Of a stretch of 64,000 nt of DNA, positions 54,236 through 64,000 are shown piece by piece. The translations under genes and the position numbers were made by a program. The stretch is taken from NCBI GenBank assembly GCA_029237695.1, contig CM055265.1, positions 80,408,447 to 80,472,446 on the forward strand, in the 5' to 3' direction. The number at the start of each line of letters is the position of its first letter. Within the stretch, counting starts at the first letter, position 1. This DNA comes from Conchocele bisecta (lineage: Eukaryota > Mollusca > Bivalvia > Lucinida > Thyasiridae). The notes beneath the pieces were generated by a model, which was not told the origin of the DNA, did no database searches, and saw nothing but the letters and a program-made list of their open reading frames with translations.

Positions 54236-55251
54236 AGCCATGTTTTTTGAGAAAAAAATCCAGGTTATTGGATTGGCGAAAACCGGGCGGGCGGGGGCGG
54301 GCGGGCGGAGCGGGCGGGGGGGCGGGCGGGCGGTCGGGCGGCGTCCACAATCAATGTTAAGTTTTCGTGTTTGAGTCCATTTCTTTGTTACTGTACCAAC
54401 CTAGGTACCACCAAACTTTCACAGCTTCATAATCAAGGGGTGCCCACCACATATCACTATCCAACATGTTACTTTTTTTTTAACTTAACCCATTTTTTCC
54501 GCGCAGTCGACTTAGCCATTTTCAATGTTAAGTTTTCGCGTTTACAATGTTAACTTTTCGTGTTTAAGTCCATTTCTTTGGTACTGTACCACCTAGGACC
54601 ACCAAACTTTCACAGCTTCATAACCAAGTGGTGCCTACCACATACAACTATCCAACATGTGACCATTTTTTTACCTTCACCTATTATTTCTACGTAATTG
54701 ACTTAGCCATTTTCAACGTTAACTTTTTAACGTACGTCTGGTTAAAGTTTTTTTGGTTAAAACTTTTTTGTTATACTATATCTCTGCAACTGCTTCGCCC
54801 ATTACCTTGAAACTTCACATGGTGTTTATCATCATCCATATTTTCATTCTACCCCCCAACCGTGCTGACCCCTGTGCCCAATGTCAAGGCTCAAATTACT
54901 TTGATTTTTTTTGTTAAAGTTTTTTTGTGTACTATATCTCTGCAACTGCTTCACCCAATACCTTGATACTTCACATGGGTGTTTATCATCATTGTCGCAC
55001 CCGCTTGCGGAAAGCGCGATATCGTCGGCATTTTGGCATACATCCGTCCGTACGTCCGTGTGTCCGGTTAAAGTTTTTTCGTTAAAGTTTTTCCATCTAC
55101 TATATCTATTTTTTTAGTGTCCATGCCTCGCCCCAAAGCGCGACATGCAGGCCATGGCCATCTAGTCTACAAAAAGTGCGTATAATTATGTTATCCAAGT
55201 GTCTATGCTTGGAAAAAACCTGGCCTTCGTGGCTTTGCCTCGTTTCTTGTT
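54236..55251 (+). mobile_element. F3 element, complete, with F2 inside
   Basis: Head after a T-run, AGCCAtgttttttgagaaaa, then ccaggttattggattggcga, GGGC tract, two and a half core units, F2 (54994-55168), tail AAAAAACCTGGCcttcgtgg, ctcgtttcttgtt. The flanks (ttgacaattttt | ttgttgtaaatgcgg) match an empty relative at about 17379-17405, so both ends are defined. Confidence 0.82.
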
Positions 55252-55600
55252 TTGTTGTAAATGCGGAATTATATTCCGCATTTACAATGAACATTTCGTT
55301 GACTTTCCACGTCATTTACAGAAAATATCATAAATTTTGTCTATTTTTTTTATGAAATATCGCACATCTACTTAGATACAAAGTCACATGGCTTGTCTTA
55401 TGAGAGCTAGAGCATGCCAATGTATCTTGTATTGTAGATCATAGCAGAGACAATTTTAAAATATGCATGAAAATATTGCATGTATACTGTTGTGCATAAA
55501 TGTTCAGTCCGCCATATTGAACAGTTAAATACATGACGCAGCTAGAATATGATTATTGCAACCACTGTATTAGTTAGATGCCAATGTATTTTTATGTAAT
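55252..55600. other. Flank of F3, unassigned
   Basis: Hairpin aaatgcggaattat / attccgcattta at 55259-55286, then sequence shared with 17405-17480. No gene. Confidence 0.5.
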
Positions 55601-55602
55601 TT

Positions 55603-55850
55603 TTTTCGGGGTGCATATAGTCGCCTCCCTGTTTGTTCGTCTGTGTGTCTATCCGTCTGTCTCGTCTGTCTCGTCTGTTCGAAATTTGTGTTTTAATTTT
55701 TGGCTACCTATTATCTCTTTTACCATGAGTCAGATTGGCTTGAACCGTCATATGCTTATTTATCATCATCCATATTTTCATTCTAATGCCCACTCCTGTA
55801 GCCCATGTGCATAAGGTCAAGGTCAAATTACTTAATTTGCATTACAGTTT
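55603..55850 (+). repeat. Decayed F2-like core
   Basis: gtctgtctcgtctgtctcgt microsatellite, then gcttgaaccgtcatatgctt, tcatcatccatattttcatt, gcataaggtcaaggtcaaat. No ends left. Confidence 0.55.
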
Positions 55851-55971
55851 TTTACGCCTACAATCATCAATGTTAGTGACTGGGTAGTTGATAAATTATC
55901 GAAAGTTTGTTACCTCAGTGCTGCTTATTACCATATTAGTCGCAGATAAACATCACATCTGCACATTCTAA

Positions 55972-56632
55972 TATGTGGCTGTAACTGGAGAAATGGGGTT
56001 TATGGGTTTTGCAACCAGCGTAGATCCAAATAAGCCTGTGCATCCTCACAGTCTTATCAGTATCTGCATCAGTATCAGTCGTGCTTCTAACAAGCAATAA
56101 TATAAGAATCACAATAACAAATATAGAATCACAATAACGTATTTGTCGTACCGTAGATACTTTATATTTCTCCAGAATTTAGTTTTATAAGTGTATTGGT
56201 GTGTGTTTAGTGTCATACAAATATGGTACCAAATGGTGCTACGTCATGACGTTACAGATATTAGCTGACGTCATCCTGACATAAATGAGTAGAAATTTGT
56301 TAATAACTTGGCAATTTCTGGACCGATTTTCAAAATCTAACTTTTGTTTTCTTAGTTAGGTCATTTCCAATCCCTATGACTATGTTTCGGAGGTGATTTC
56401 CAAAAATGTTCATCTTCGACTCCGCCTGTAACCGCCGTCATTTTGATTTGAGCCATATTGACGGGTTTGACAGATAATTTGGGCTCATATTACCTGTCAA
56501 GCTGACCAATCAAAACACGAGAAATTTATCTGCTGTATGACTTCAATTGTTTACAGGCTACAGGTGTGTGATATTTGATCAGGAGCTGCACTTGTTAAAA
56601 AATGTAAGCCCCATTTCTCCAGCCACATACAT
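55972..56632 (+). mobile_element. MITE family A interrupted by other sequence
   Basis: Left arm tgtggctgtaactggagaaa, right arm ccatttctccagccacat. About 440 bp of unrelated intron-like sequence (56100-56545) separates the halves; it contains a TGACGTCA site near 56269. The interrupting sequence is not identified. Confidence 0.55.
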
Positions 56633-56675
56633 GGAAGATATTCATACTTTTTGTTGAAATCAATATTGCCAAATA

Positions 56676-56923
56676 TTAACCCTTAGACCGCTATCTTATT
56701 TATTTTTGTCATCTGTTTATTTTCTATTTTCCATTTCTATCATCAAAAATTTGGTTTGATAGCACTTTAGAATCATTTACAACATGGTTTGACAGCACTT
56801 CAGAATCATTTCCATAGGAAATGATTCTGAAGTGCTGTCAAACCATGATTTTATTGAGAAATAAGGCAAGATATAAAAGCAACAGCAGACGACAATTGTT
56901 GTGAGTAGCGGTCTAAGGGTTAA
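56676..56923 (+). mobile_element. piggyBac-like MITE family C
   Basis: TTAA-CCCTTAGACCGCTATC left, agcggtctaaggg-TTAA right, palindrome tcatttccataggaaatga. Confidence 0.85.
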
Positions 56924-57580
56924 GACACGACAAGGTAATAAATCCTATATTCCGGTATTGTTGCATACCTCACTATTCCTGTTGGGCGAATGGACTCCTG
57001 GCTACAGACATGTACGCAGGGATGAAATTGTCCTTTGTCGGTTACGCATTGGACATACATGACTAACGCATTAGTATATGCTCGTATATTCGTATATGGT
57101 GTATTCCATGTCACAGAGCATTTACCGTACAACACATTCTACTGGACTGTATCGAATTTGGCGATATTCGACCCAAACACCTCAATGTTACTTCACTTGC
57201 GGAGTTATTCCAGGTGGAGAACATTGAAGGTTTGCTTAGCTTTCTCCATGAAACCAACTTGTATTGGAAAATCTAATTTTATCATTGTATTCGTGTTGCT
57301 CATTTATATTGTTCATCATAGTTTGTTTTTACCCTAATCATTTGATTGCCTGCCACATCTAACATACTAGTTTACTACTATTTTCTTCTTCATCTAAATT
57401 GCTTGGCCCTAAATGATACTATTTTGTGTTGATGGGCCGTTAAGCACTATTCCATTCCATTCCTGTTGCATGCCATCAGGGGAGTCGCAGACTAGACCTG
57501 CCTGTAAGTATGGGTGGACTGGACTGGCCTGGAAATGTGTAATCGGGTCGCGAAGGTTATTTTTTATGGATGAGGGATGT
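56924..57580. other. Unassigned intron
   Basis: No gene. A tail like that of the retroposon family (gatgggccgttaagcactat, then CATTC repeats) is at 57430-57465. Confidence 0.45.
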
Positions 57581-57639
57581 TAACAGGTTCAAGGTGTATG
57601 ATCACAATGACAACAACAAGTACTGAAACTTCCAGAAGC

Positions 57640-57905
57640 CCTCCGATTCAAAGTACGTATTCTTTTATTTTGATAACGGATTTTGATGAAATATGGCGCA
57701 TCAAACGCATCTTGGTAAGCTGCATTTGGTGGTCTCGGTACTTTGGCCCAAACTTGTGTCGTTTTTGAGAAGAATCGATTTCCGTGTCTACTGACACGGA
57801 AATTGATTCTTCGCAAAAACGACACAAGTCTGTGCCGAACTCCCTGGACCACCAAATGCAGCTCATGCAGACACGTTTGCTGCGTCATATTTCATCAAAA
57901 TCCAT
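57640..57905 (+). mobile_element. Foldback element around 57785
   Basis: Long imperfect inverted repeat: atggcgcatcaaacgcatct, ctgcatttggtggtctcggt, acttgtgtcgtttttgagaa and their complements meet at ccgtgtctactgacacgg. The whole unit is a hairpin of about 120-bp arms. Confidence 0.72.
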
Positions 57906-58680
57906 TGCCTATTAAGCAAAATATCAAATAATACTTACTCTGGAGTGGACGACCTTTCAAAAATTTCAACCATTGTTGTTGTATCCACGTGATGATGCAC
58001 CTTAAGGTACATGGTGGTCAAATAATTACTATTGTTGTTATTGTTGCATGAAAGTATGGTATATATTTTGATCACTCATTTGAATGTGTAATCTTTACAA
58101 TACTGAATTAAATTTTCATAAATTGTTTTCAAATTTCCATTATTCTCATCAAAACATGGGTTCACAACACTTTAGAATATTTAGAATCATTATACCCCCT
58201 TGCAACGAAGTTGTGTGGGGGTATACTGGAGTCAGCTTGTCCGTCCGTCCGTCCGTCCGAGTTTCCATGTTTCCGTCATTTATGCCAGGGGTCAAGGTCA
58301 CGGACTTAGAAATTTAGAAAAAAAAGAAAACTTAACAATTGTAAATTTCCTTTTAACTTCTCTTTCCCTTTGCGGAAATCTTTCATATTTTACCCGCCCC
58401 TTCTCTGACACTCATACATCATTCTGCAACAAACCTACGACCCCCATTTATGCCAGGGGTCAAGGTCACAGACTTAGAAACTTAGAAAAAAAATAAAACT
58501 TAACAATTATAAATTTCCTTTTAACTTCTCTTTCCCTTTGCGGAAATCTTTCATATTTTACCCACCCCTTCTCTGACACTCATACATCATTCTGCAACAA
58601 ACCTACGACCCCCATTTATGCCAGGGGTCAAGGTCAAAGACTTAGAAACTTAGAAAAAAACGAAAACTTAACAATTGTAA

Positions 58681-61600
58681 ATTAGTGATGTACATCAATA
58701 ACCCCTGATCTATATTTGACATTGACCTACATTTCCTCTTGAATTACTTGGTTAATTCCCCTTGGTTAAGGTGTTTAGTCAACCTTGGTTAAGGTTTTTA
58801 GTCAAGCTTGTTTTTGCAATACTACTGGCCCTACACCCACCATACTTGGACAACTTCATCTCCTAGTGATGCACATCAATAACCCCTCATCTATATTTGA
58901 CCTTGACCTACATTTCCTCTTGAATTACTTACTTAATTCCCCTTGGTTAAGGTTTTTAGTCAACCTTGGTTAAGTTTTTTTTTCAAGCTTGTACATTGAA
59001 TACTATTGTGCATCCAGATACCATACTTCGACAACCTTTTCTCATAGGTATGTACATCAATAATATGTACATCAATAACCCCTGCTCTATATTTGACCTT
59101 GACCTACATTTCCTCTTCAATTACTTACTTAATTCATTTTGGTTAAGGTTTTTAGTCAACTTCTATATGGAATACTACTGGCCCTACACCCACCATACCT
59201 GGACAACTTCATCTCCTAGTGATGTACATCAACAACCCCTGATCTATATTTGACCTTGACCTACATTTCCTCTTGAATTACTTACTTAATTCCCCTTGGT
59301 TAAGGTTTTTAGTCAAGCTTGTAGATGGAATACTCATGGCCCTACACCAACCATACTTGGACAACTTCATCTCCTAGTGATGTACATCAATAATCCCTGA
59401 CCTATATTTGACCTTGACCTACTTTTAACCTTGAATTACTTAGTTATTTCCCCTTGGGTAAGGTTTTTAGTGAAGCTTGTATATGGAATACTCCTGGCCC
59501 TACACCAAACATACTTGGACAACTTCATCTCCTAGTGATGTACATCAACAACCCCTGACCTATATTTGACCTTGACCATTTAACCTTGAATTACTTAGTT
59601 AATTCCCCTTGGTTAAGGTTTTTACTCGACCTTGGTTAAGCTTTTTACTCAAGCTTGTACATGGAATACTATTGTGCATACAGACACCATACTTGGACAA
59701 CCTTTTGTCATAGTGATGTACATCAATAACCCCTGATCTATATTTGACCTTGACCTACATTTCCTCTTGAATTACTTACTTAATTCTCTTTGGTTAAGGT
59801 TTTTAGTCAAGCTTGTAGATGGAATACTCATGGCCCTACACCAACCATACTTGGACAACTTCATCTCCTGGTGATGTACATCAACAACCCCTGACCTATA
59901 TTTCACCTTGACCTACATTTAACCTTAAATTACTTACTTAATTCCCCTTGGTTAAGGTTTTTGTCGCGCCCGCTTGCGGAAAGCGCGATATAGTCGGCAC
60001 TTTGGCTGGCGTACGTACGTACGTGTGTCCGGTTAAAGTTTTTGGTTAAGTTGTTTGGTTAAGTTTTTTGGTTAAAGTTTTTGGTTAAGTTCTTTGGTTA
60101 AAGTTTTTGGTTAAGTTTTTTTGGTTAAAGTTTTTGGTTAAAGTTTTTCGTTATACTATATCTCTGCAACTGCTTTGCCCATTACCTTGAAACTTCACAT
60201 GGGTTTTTATCATCGTCTATATTTTCATTCTACCCCCCCTCCCATGCGGCCTCTGTGCCCAATGTCAAGGTCAAAATACTTTGAAGTTTTTGGTTAAGTT
60301 TTTTTGGTTAAAGTTTTTTGGTTTAAGTTTTTATTTTTGGTTAAGTTTTTTTTTGGTTTTTTAAAGTTTTCGTTATACTATACTCTGCAACTGCTTTGCC
60401 CATTACCTTGAAACTTCATATGGGTGTTTATCATCATCTATGTTTCATTCTACCCCCTCTTGTGCGGCCCCTGTGCCCAATGTCAAGGTCAAATTACTTT
60501 GAAGTTTTTGGTTAAGTTCTTTGGTTAAAGTTTTTGGTTAAGTTTTTTCGTTAAGTTTTTTGGTTAAAGTTTTTGGTTAAGTTTTTTGGTTAAAGTTTTT
60601 TGTTATACTATATCTCTGCAACTGCTTTGCCCATTACCTTGAAACTTCACATGGGTGTTTATCATCATCTATATTTTCATTCTACCCCCCTCCCATGCGG
60701 CCCCTGTGCCCAATGTCAAGGTCAAATTACTTTGAAGTTTTTTGTTAAAGTTTTTTTGTGTACTATATCTCTGCAACTGCTTCACCCAATACCTTGATAC
60801 TTCACATGGGTGTTTATCATCATTGTTGCACTAAGTTGTTTGGTTAAAGTTTTTGGTTAAGTTTTTTGGTTAAAGTTTTTCGTTATACTATATCTCTGCA
60901 ACTGCTTTGCCCATTACCTTGAAAACTTCACATGGGTGTTTATCATCGTCTATATTTTTATTCTACCCCCCTCCCGTGCGGCCCCTGTGCCCAATGTCAA
61001 GGTCAAATTACTTTGAAGTTTTTGGTTAAGTTTTTTGGTTAAAGTTTTTGGTTAAGTTTTTTTGTTAAAGTTTTTCGTTATACTATATCTCTGCAACTGC
61101 TTTGCCCATTACCTTGAAACTTCACATGGGTGTTTATCATCATCTATATTTTCATTCTACCCCCCTCCCGTGCGGCCCCTGTGCCCAATGTCAAGGTCAA
61201 ATTACTTTGAAGTTTTTGGTTAAGTTTTTTGGTTAAAAGTTTTTGGTTAAGTTTTTTGGTTAAAGTTTTTCGTTATACTATATCTCTGCAACTGCTTTGC
61301 CCATTACCTTGAAAACTTCACATGGGTGTTTATCATCATCTATATTTTCATTCTACCCCCCTCCCGTGCGGCCCCTGTGCCCAATGTCAAGGTCAATTAC
61401 TTTGAAGTTTTTGGTTAAGTTTTTTGGTTAAAAGTTTTTGGTTAAGTTTTTTGGTGAAGTTTTTGGTTAAAGTTTTTTTCGCGCCCGCTTGCGGAAAGCG
61501 CGATATAGTCGGCACTTTGTCGTACGTACGTATGTACGTACGTACGTGTGTCCGGTTAAAGTTTTTGCTTAAGTTTTTTGGTTAAAGTTTTTTGTTATAC

Positions 61601-62206
61601 TATATCTTTTTTTTTAGTGTCCATGCCTCGCCACAAGGCGCGACATGCAGGTCGCGGCCATCTAGTTACTCAACCTTGGTTAAGGTTTTTAGTCAAGCTT
61701 GTAGATGGAATACTATTGTGCATACAGACACCATACTTGGATAACTTTTTCTCATAGGGATGTACATCAATAACCCCTGACCTTTATTTTACCTTCGCCT
61801 ACATTTAACCTTCAATTACTTGGTTAATGTTTATAGTCAAGCTTGTATATGGAATACTTCTGGGCCTACATCAACCATACTTGGACAACTTCATCTCCTA
61901 ATGATGTACATCAATAATTCCTGACCTATATTTGACCTTGACCTACTTTTATCCTTGGATTACTTAGTTATCTCCCCTTGGTTACGGTTTTTAGTCAAGC
62001 TTGTATATGGAATACTCCTGGGCCTACAGCAACCATTCTTGGAAAACTTTATCTCCTAGTGACGTACATCAATGATCCCTTGGTTAATGTTTTTAGTCAA
62101 CCTTGGTTAAGGTTTTTATGCAGGCCGCAGCCACCTTCTTTGTCAAGCTATGTGTACATCGACAACCCTCGTAGTCGAGCTATGCTGTTCTCCTACAGCT
62201 CTTGTT
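58681..62206 (+). mobile_element. F1 element without head, carrying nested F2
   Basis: Starts mid-unit (tagtgatgtacatcaataac), continues as ~157-bp units, is interrupted by F2 at the same site as in the 6228-9591 copy, and ends with TAGTCGAGCT (62172-62181) and cagctcttgtt. The missing head at 58681 shows a deletion or template switch at the F7/F1 junction. Confidence 0.8.
59963..61666 (+). mobile_element. F2 element, six core units, nested in F1
   Basis: GTCGCGCC (59963-59970) and GGCGCGAC (61637-61644) are exact inverse complements. CGTACG microsatellite, then six ctctgcaactgct blocks. A second head at 61489 (cgcgcccgcttgcgg) marks an F2 inside F2, as at 8889. Confidence 0.82.
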
Positions 62207-62667
62207 TCAACTGGAACCACCATCGCACTCTCCATATGTGCTGACATAGTCTTTTATCTGAAAATGATAGTATGCGAGCTGGAATTCATTCTAGGTCAGG
62301 GCTGACGCGGGGGGGTATTCCGTAAGCCCCCGCTTACTGACAAATCTAGTTTCCATTGGAAATGATTCTAAAGTGTCGTCAATTCATGTTTTATTATGAG
62401 ACTAAATATAAAACACCACATTTTGTTTCCCACATTCTAAGGCCAGTAAAGTTTAAACATGGAAAAACTGTTTAAACTATGTGGGTGCAGAAAATCCATT
62501 GACTAATTCCCCTGGGATGTTGGGATTGTATTCAGAGGTCTTTGGAAAAGTCACTGTGTGTGGTGTTTTCATTAAATGCGGTGTAATGTTCACGATGGTA
62601 TGGATACATCTCTAATGCATGTCTACAGCTATCCAGGAACAACGGCTTGTGGTGCTTGCTTATGCTT
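62207..62667 (+). repeat. Duplicated segment, also at 39703-40162
   Basis: Near-identical to 39703-40162 through ggtgcttgcttatgct; the copies part at 62668, where this one continues into non-repeat sequence (ttaagccttagaatacagga). Confidence 0.85.
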
Positions 62668-63080
62668 TAAGCCTTAGAATACAGGAAACAATAATATGTT
62701 GTAGGCTGTTGTTTCATACATTTTTTTCTCAATTAAAACATGATTTGACCGCACTTCAGAATAATGTTTTTGTTGAGAAAAATGTAAAACTAAACAGTAG
62801 ACGACAGAATTTAATTCAGTGCTTAAATTCACTGCATTGCACAAAATTGGCATTCACCATGTAATAACACAGTGTATTAAAAACCATATTAGATTAGTTA
62901 TTAATATGTTAATAAGATCACTACTTAAGATATGTTAAGTAATCAGCACAGCTTCAATGTATGCTTGTGCAATAAATATCTCGCATTTGTACTGATTTAA
63001 ATGATATCTATTTATCACATTGACTGATTTCGTAAGAAAATTGGCATAGCTTCGATTCTTATGAAATCCGTGAATTTGCA
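62668..63080. other. Unassigned intron
   Basis: A family C-like scrap (acatgatttgaccgcacttc) near 62738; otherwise AT-rich and unassigned. Confidence 0.5.
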
Positions 63081-63444
63081 ATGCTCCAGATAAGGTGCGT
63101 ATTGGCATATTTTACTCACTTGTTTTAGCAGAATACGGGACATTATCAAATGTGGGAGTACAAAATACTCACAGCAATGTGAAAATACACATTGGTTTTC
63201 AAAACGAGTAGTGAAAATACTGTAATAAAGTTGAAAATTTACTTAGTTGAGCTGCAAAAAGCAATCATTGTTTGCTTTTTGCAGCTCAAATAAGTGGATT
63301 TTTAAATTTGTTTTATATTTTATCATTTGTTCCCTATTTAATAAGGAAGAAAATCAATAATACATTTGTAAAAGTAAAATACGCATTGAATTTGAAATAT
63401 GGTGGTATAATACTCTTTAGAAACAAAACTTATGTGTAGCTCTG
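63081..63444 (+). mobile_element. Family E element
   Basis: gctccagataaggtgcgtat left, aaacttatgtgtagctctg right; hairpin gagctgcaaaaagcaat / tttgctttttgcagctc. F8 starts right after it at a T-run. Confidence 0.7.
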
Positions 63445-63450
63445 ATTTTT

Positions 63451-63753
63451 GTCGCGCCTGCTTTAGCAGAGGCGTGACTATAGTCGGCGCTTTTTCCGTC
63501 GTCGTCCGTGTCATCCGCGTCGTCCGTTTTTTTTGTAAGGCAAATACTTTAAAGTTATTGTTTTTTCACAATATCTCTTTAACCCCTTGCCAGACTTTGA
63601 TAATATTTCACATCAATGTTTGTCTAGGGATGATGCTTCATTACGCACACCCCCACATCCAAATTCTCAAGGTCAAGGTAATTTATTTACTTGTAATGTT
63701 CACAGTCAAATGCCTCGGCAGGCGCGACACCGCTTCCGTGGCGGAATTCTTGT
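63451..63753 (+). mobile_element. F8 element, minimal copy
   Basis: GTCGCGCCTGC (63451-63461) and GCAGGCGCGAC (63718-63728) are exact inverse complements. GTC-rich microsatellite, one core unit (ttaaccccttgccagacttt, ctcaaggtcaaggtaattta), tail cttccgtggcggaattcttgt. Confidence 0.8.
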
Positions 63754-64000
63754 GTTTTATAAATATCGTACTAAATGATCACTCATGCCATATTCTCTGT
63801 ATTCAGGATGATGTTGACCATGTTGCTATGCCTATGGACGGATATATTAAATCAGAAAATGTAATGGCATTCATTTCCAGACTACAGCCTAATGTGCCAG
63901 TATCCATCTTTTATTTTCAGTTTATTTGGCTTTATATTGTGATGTCGTTCTTCTTCCTCAAAATACATAATCAATTTGCTATCACTGGAAGATTCTTGTA
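63754..64000. other. Intron sequence at window end
   Basis: No exon of the dynein gene and no bounded repeat seen. Confidence 0.5.

Larger units (their letters stand above)
58191..62349 (+). mobile_element. F7 element carrying nested F1
   Basis: Head tatacccccttgcaacgaag, ggtatactggagtc, (CCGT)n, then about two and a half ~180-bp units (ttaacaattgtaaatttcct, atgccaggggtcaaggtcac). The array is cut at about 58681 by F1. Tail gcgggggggtattccgtaagc...aaatctagtt at 62309-62349. Confidence 0.75.
58130..62446 (+). mobile_element. Four-level nested stack: MITE C < F7 < F1 < F2
   Basis: MITE C left part (cactttagaatatttagaatcat) ends at 58190 and its other half (ttccattggaaatgattcta) resumes at 62350; between them sits F7 (58191-62349), inside which F1 (58681-62206) holds F2 (59963-61666). 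In intact C copies the two halves are adjacent (agaatcatttccattgg), so the interruption is clear. Confidence 0.8.

Noticed and set aside
57577..57768. Possible dynein or other exon after aacaggttcaagg
   Set aside because: The frame does not continue from exon 20, and the sequence is one arm of a long foldback element.

Overview
The window is eukaryotic nuclear DNA, most likely from a bivalve mollusc. GT-AG introns are long and packed with repeats, the coding exons are GC-rich against AT-rich introns, and the repeats are of the tandem-core (Pearl-type) kind known from bivalves. The bivalve assignment is inferred from the repeat style. There are no bacterial operons, CRISPR arrays or rRNA genes. 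Most long open frames are chance frames inside repeats.

One host gene spans the window on the + strand from before base 340 to at least 50863. It is the tail of an axonemal dynein heavy chain of the outer-arm DNAH5/DNAH8 class. I could place 20 exons (one tentative), about 1,190 codons. Splice phases agree at every junction that does not involve the tentative exon. The exons cover the middle and end of the DHC_N1 tail, a low-complexity insert, the stalk-proximal tail helices and the first part of the DHC_N2 linker. Start codon, motor (AAA+) domains and stop codon lie outside. Exons 2-4 encode an acidic, low-complexity insert of about 165 residues that is not normal in this part of the tail.

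The introns are mostly mobile DNA. The dominant class is a set of at least nine families (named F1-F9 here) built on one plan: a T-run target, a 5' end carrying an 8-12 bp motif, a family-specific GC microsatellite, a tandem minisatellite core, the inverse complement of the 5' motif, and a 3' end close to CTTGTT. They are nested in one another (12467-16406; 41278-45777; 6228-9591; 58130-62446) and every copy I found points in the sense direction of the dynein gene. Most of the cores share a direct repeat AAGGTCAAGGTCA, the DR0 arrangement of a nuclear-receptor half-site, although the rest of the core sequence is unrelated between families.

The other introns hold piggyBac-like TTAA MITEs, pogo/Tigger-like elements, hAT-like MITEs, foldback MITEs, tRNA-like SINEs and a 3'-tailed retroposon. 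Elements often end within 14-70 bp of a splice acceptor.

The second notable object is a foreign block at 41859-44619 that interrupts an F3 element and runs into a 500-N assembly gap. It begins with a palindromic AGT...ACT end, carries two related short + strand frames and, on the - strand, decayed membrane-type and beta-rich frames. It looks like one end of a virus-like or Maverick/Polinton-like insertion, without any hallmark gene visible.

From 50864 to 64000 no further exon was found; this is the interior of one large intron.
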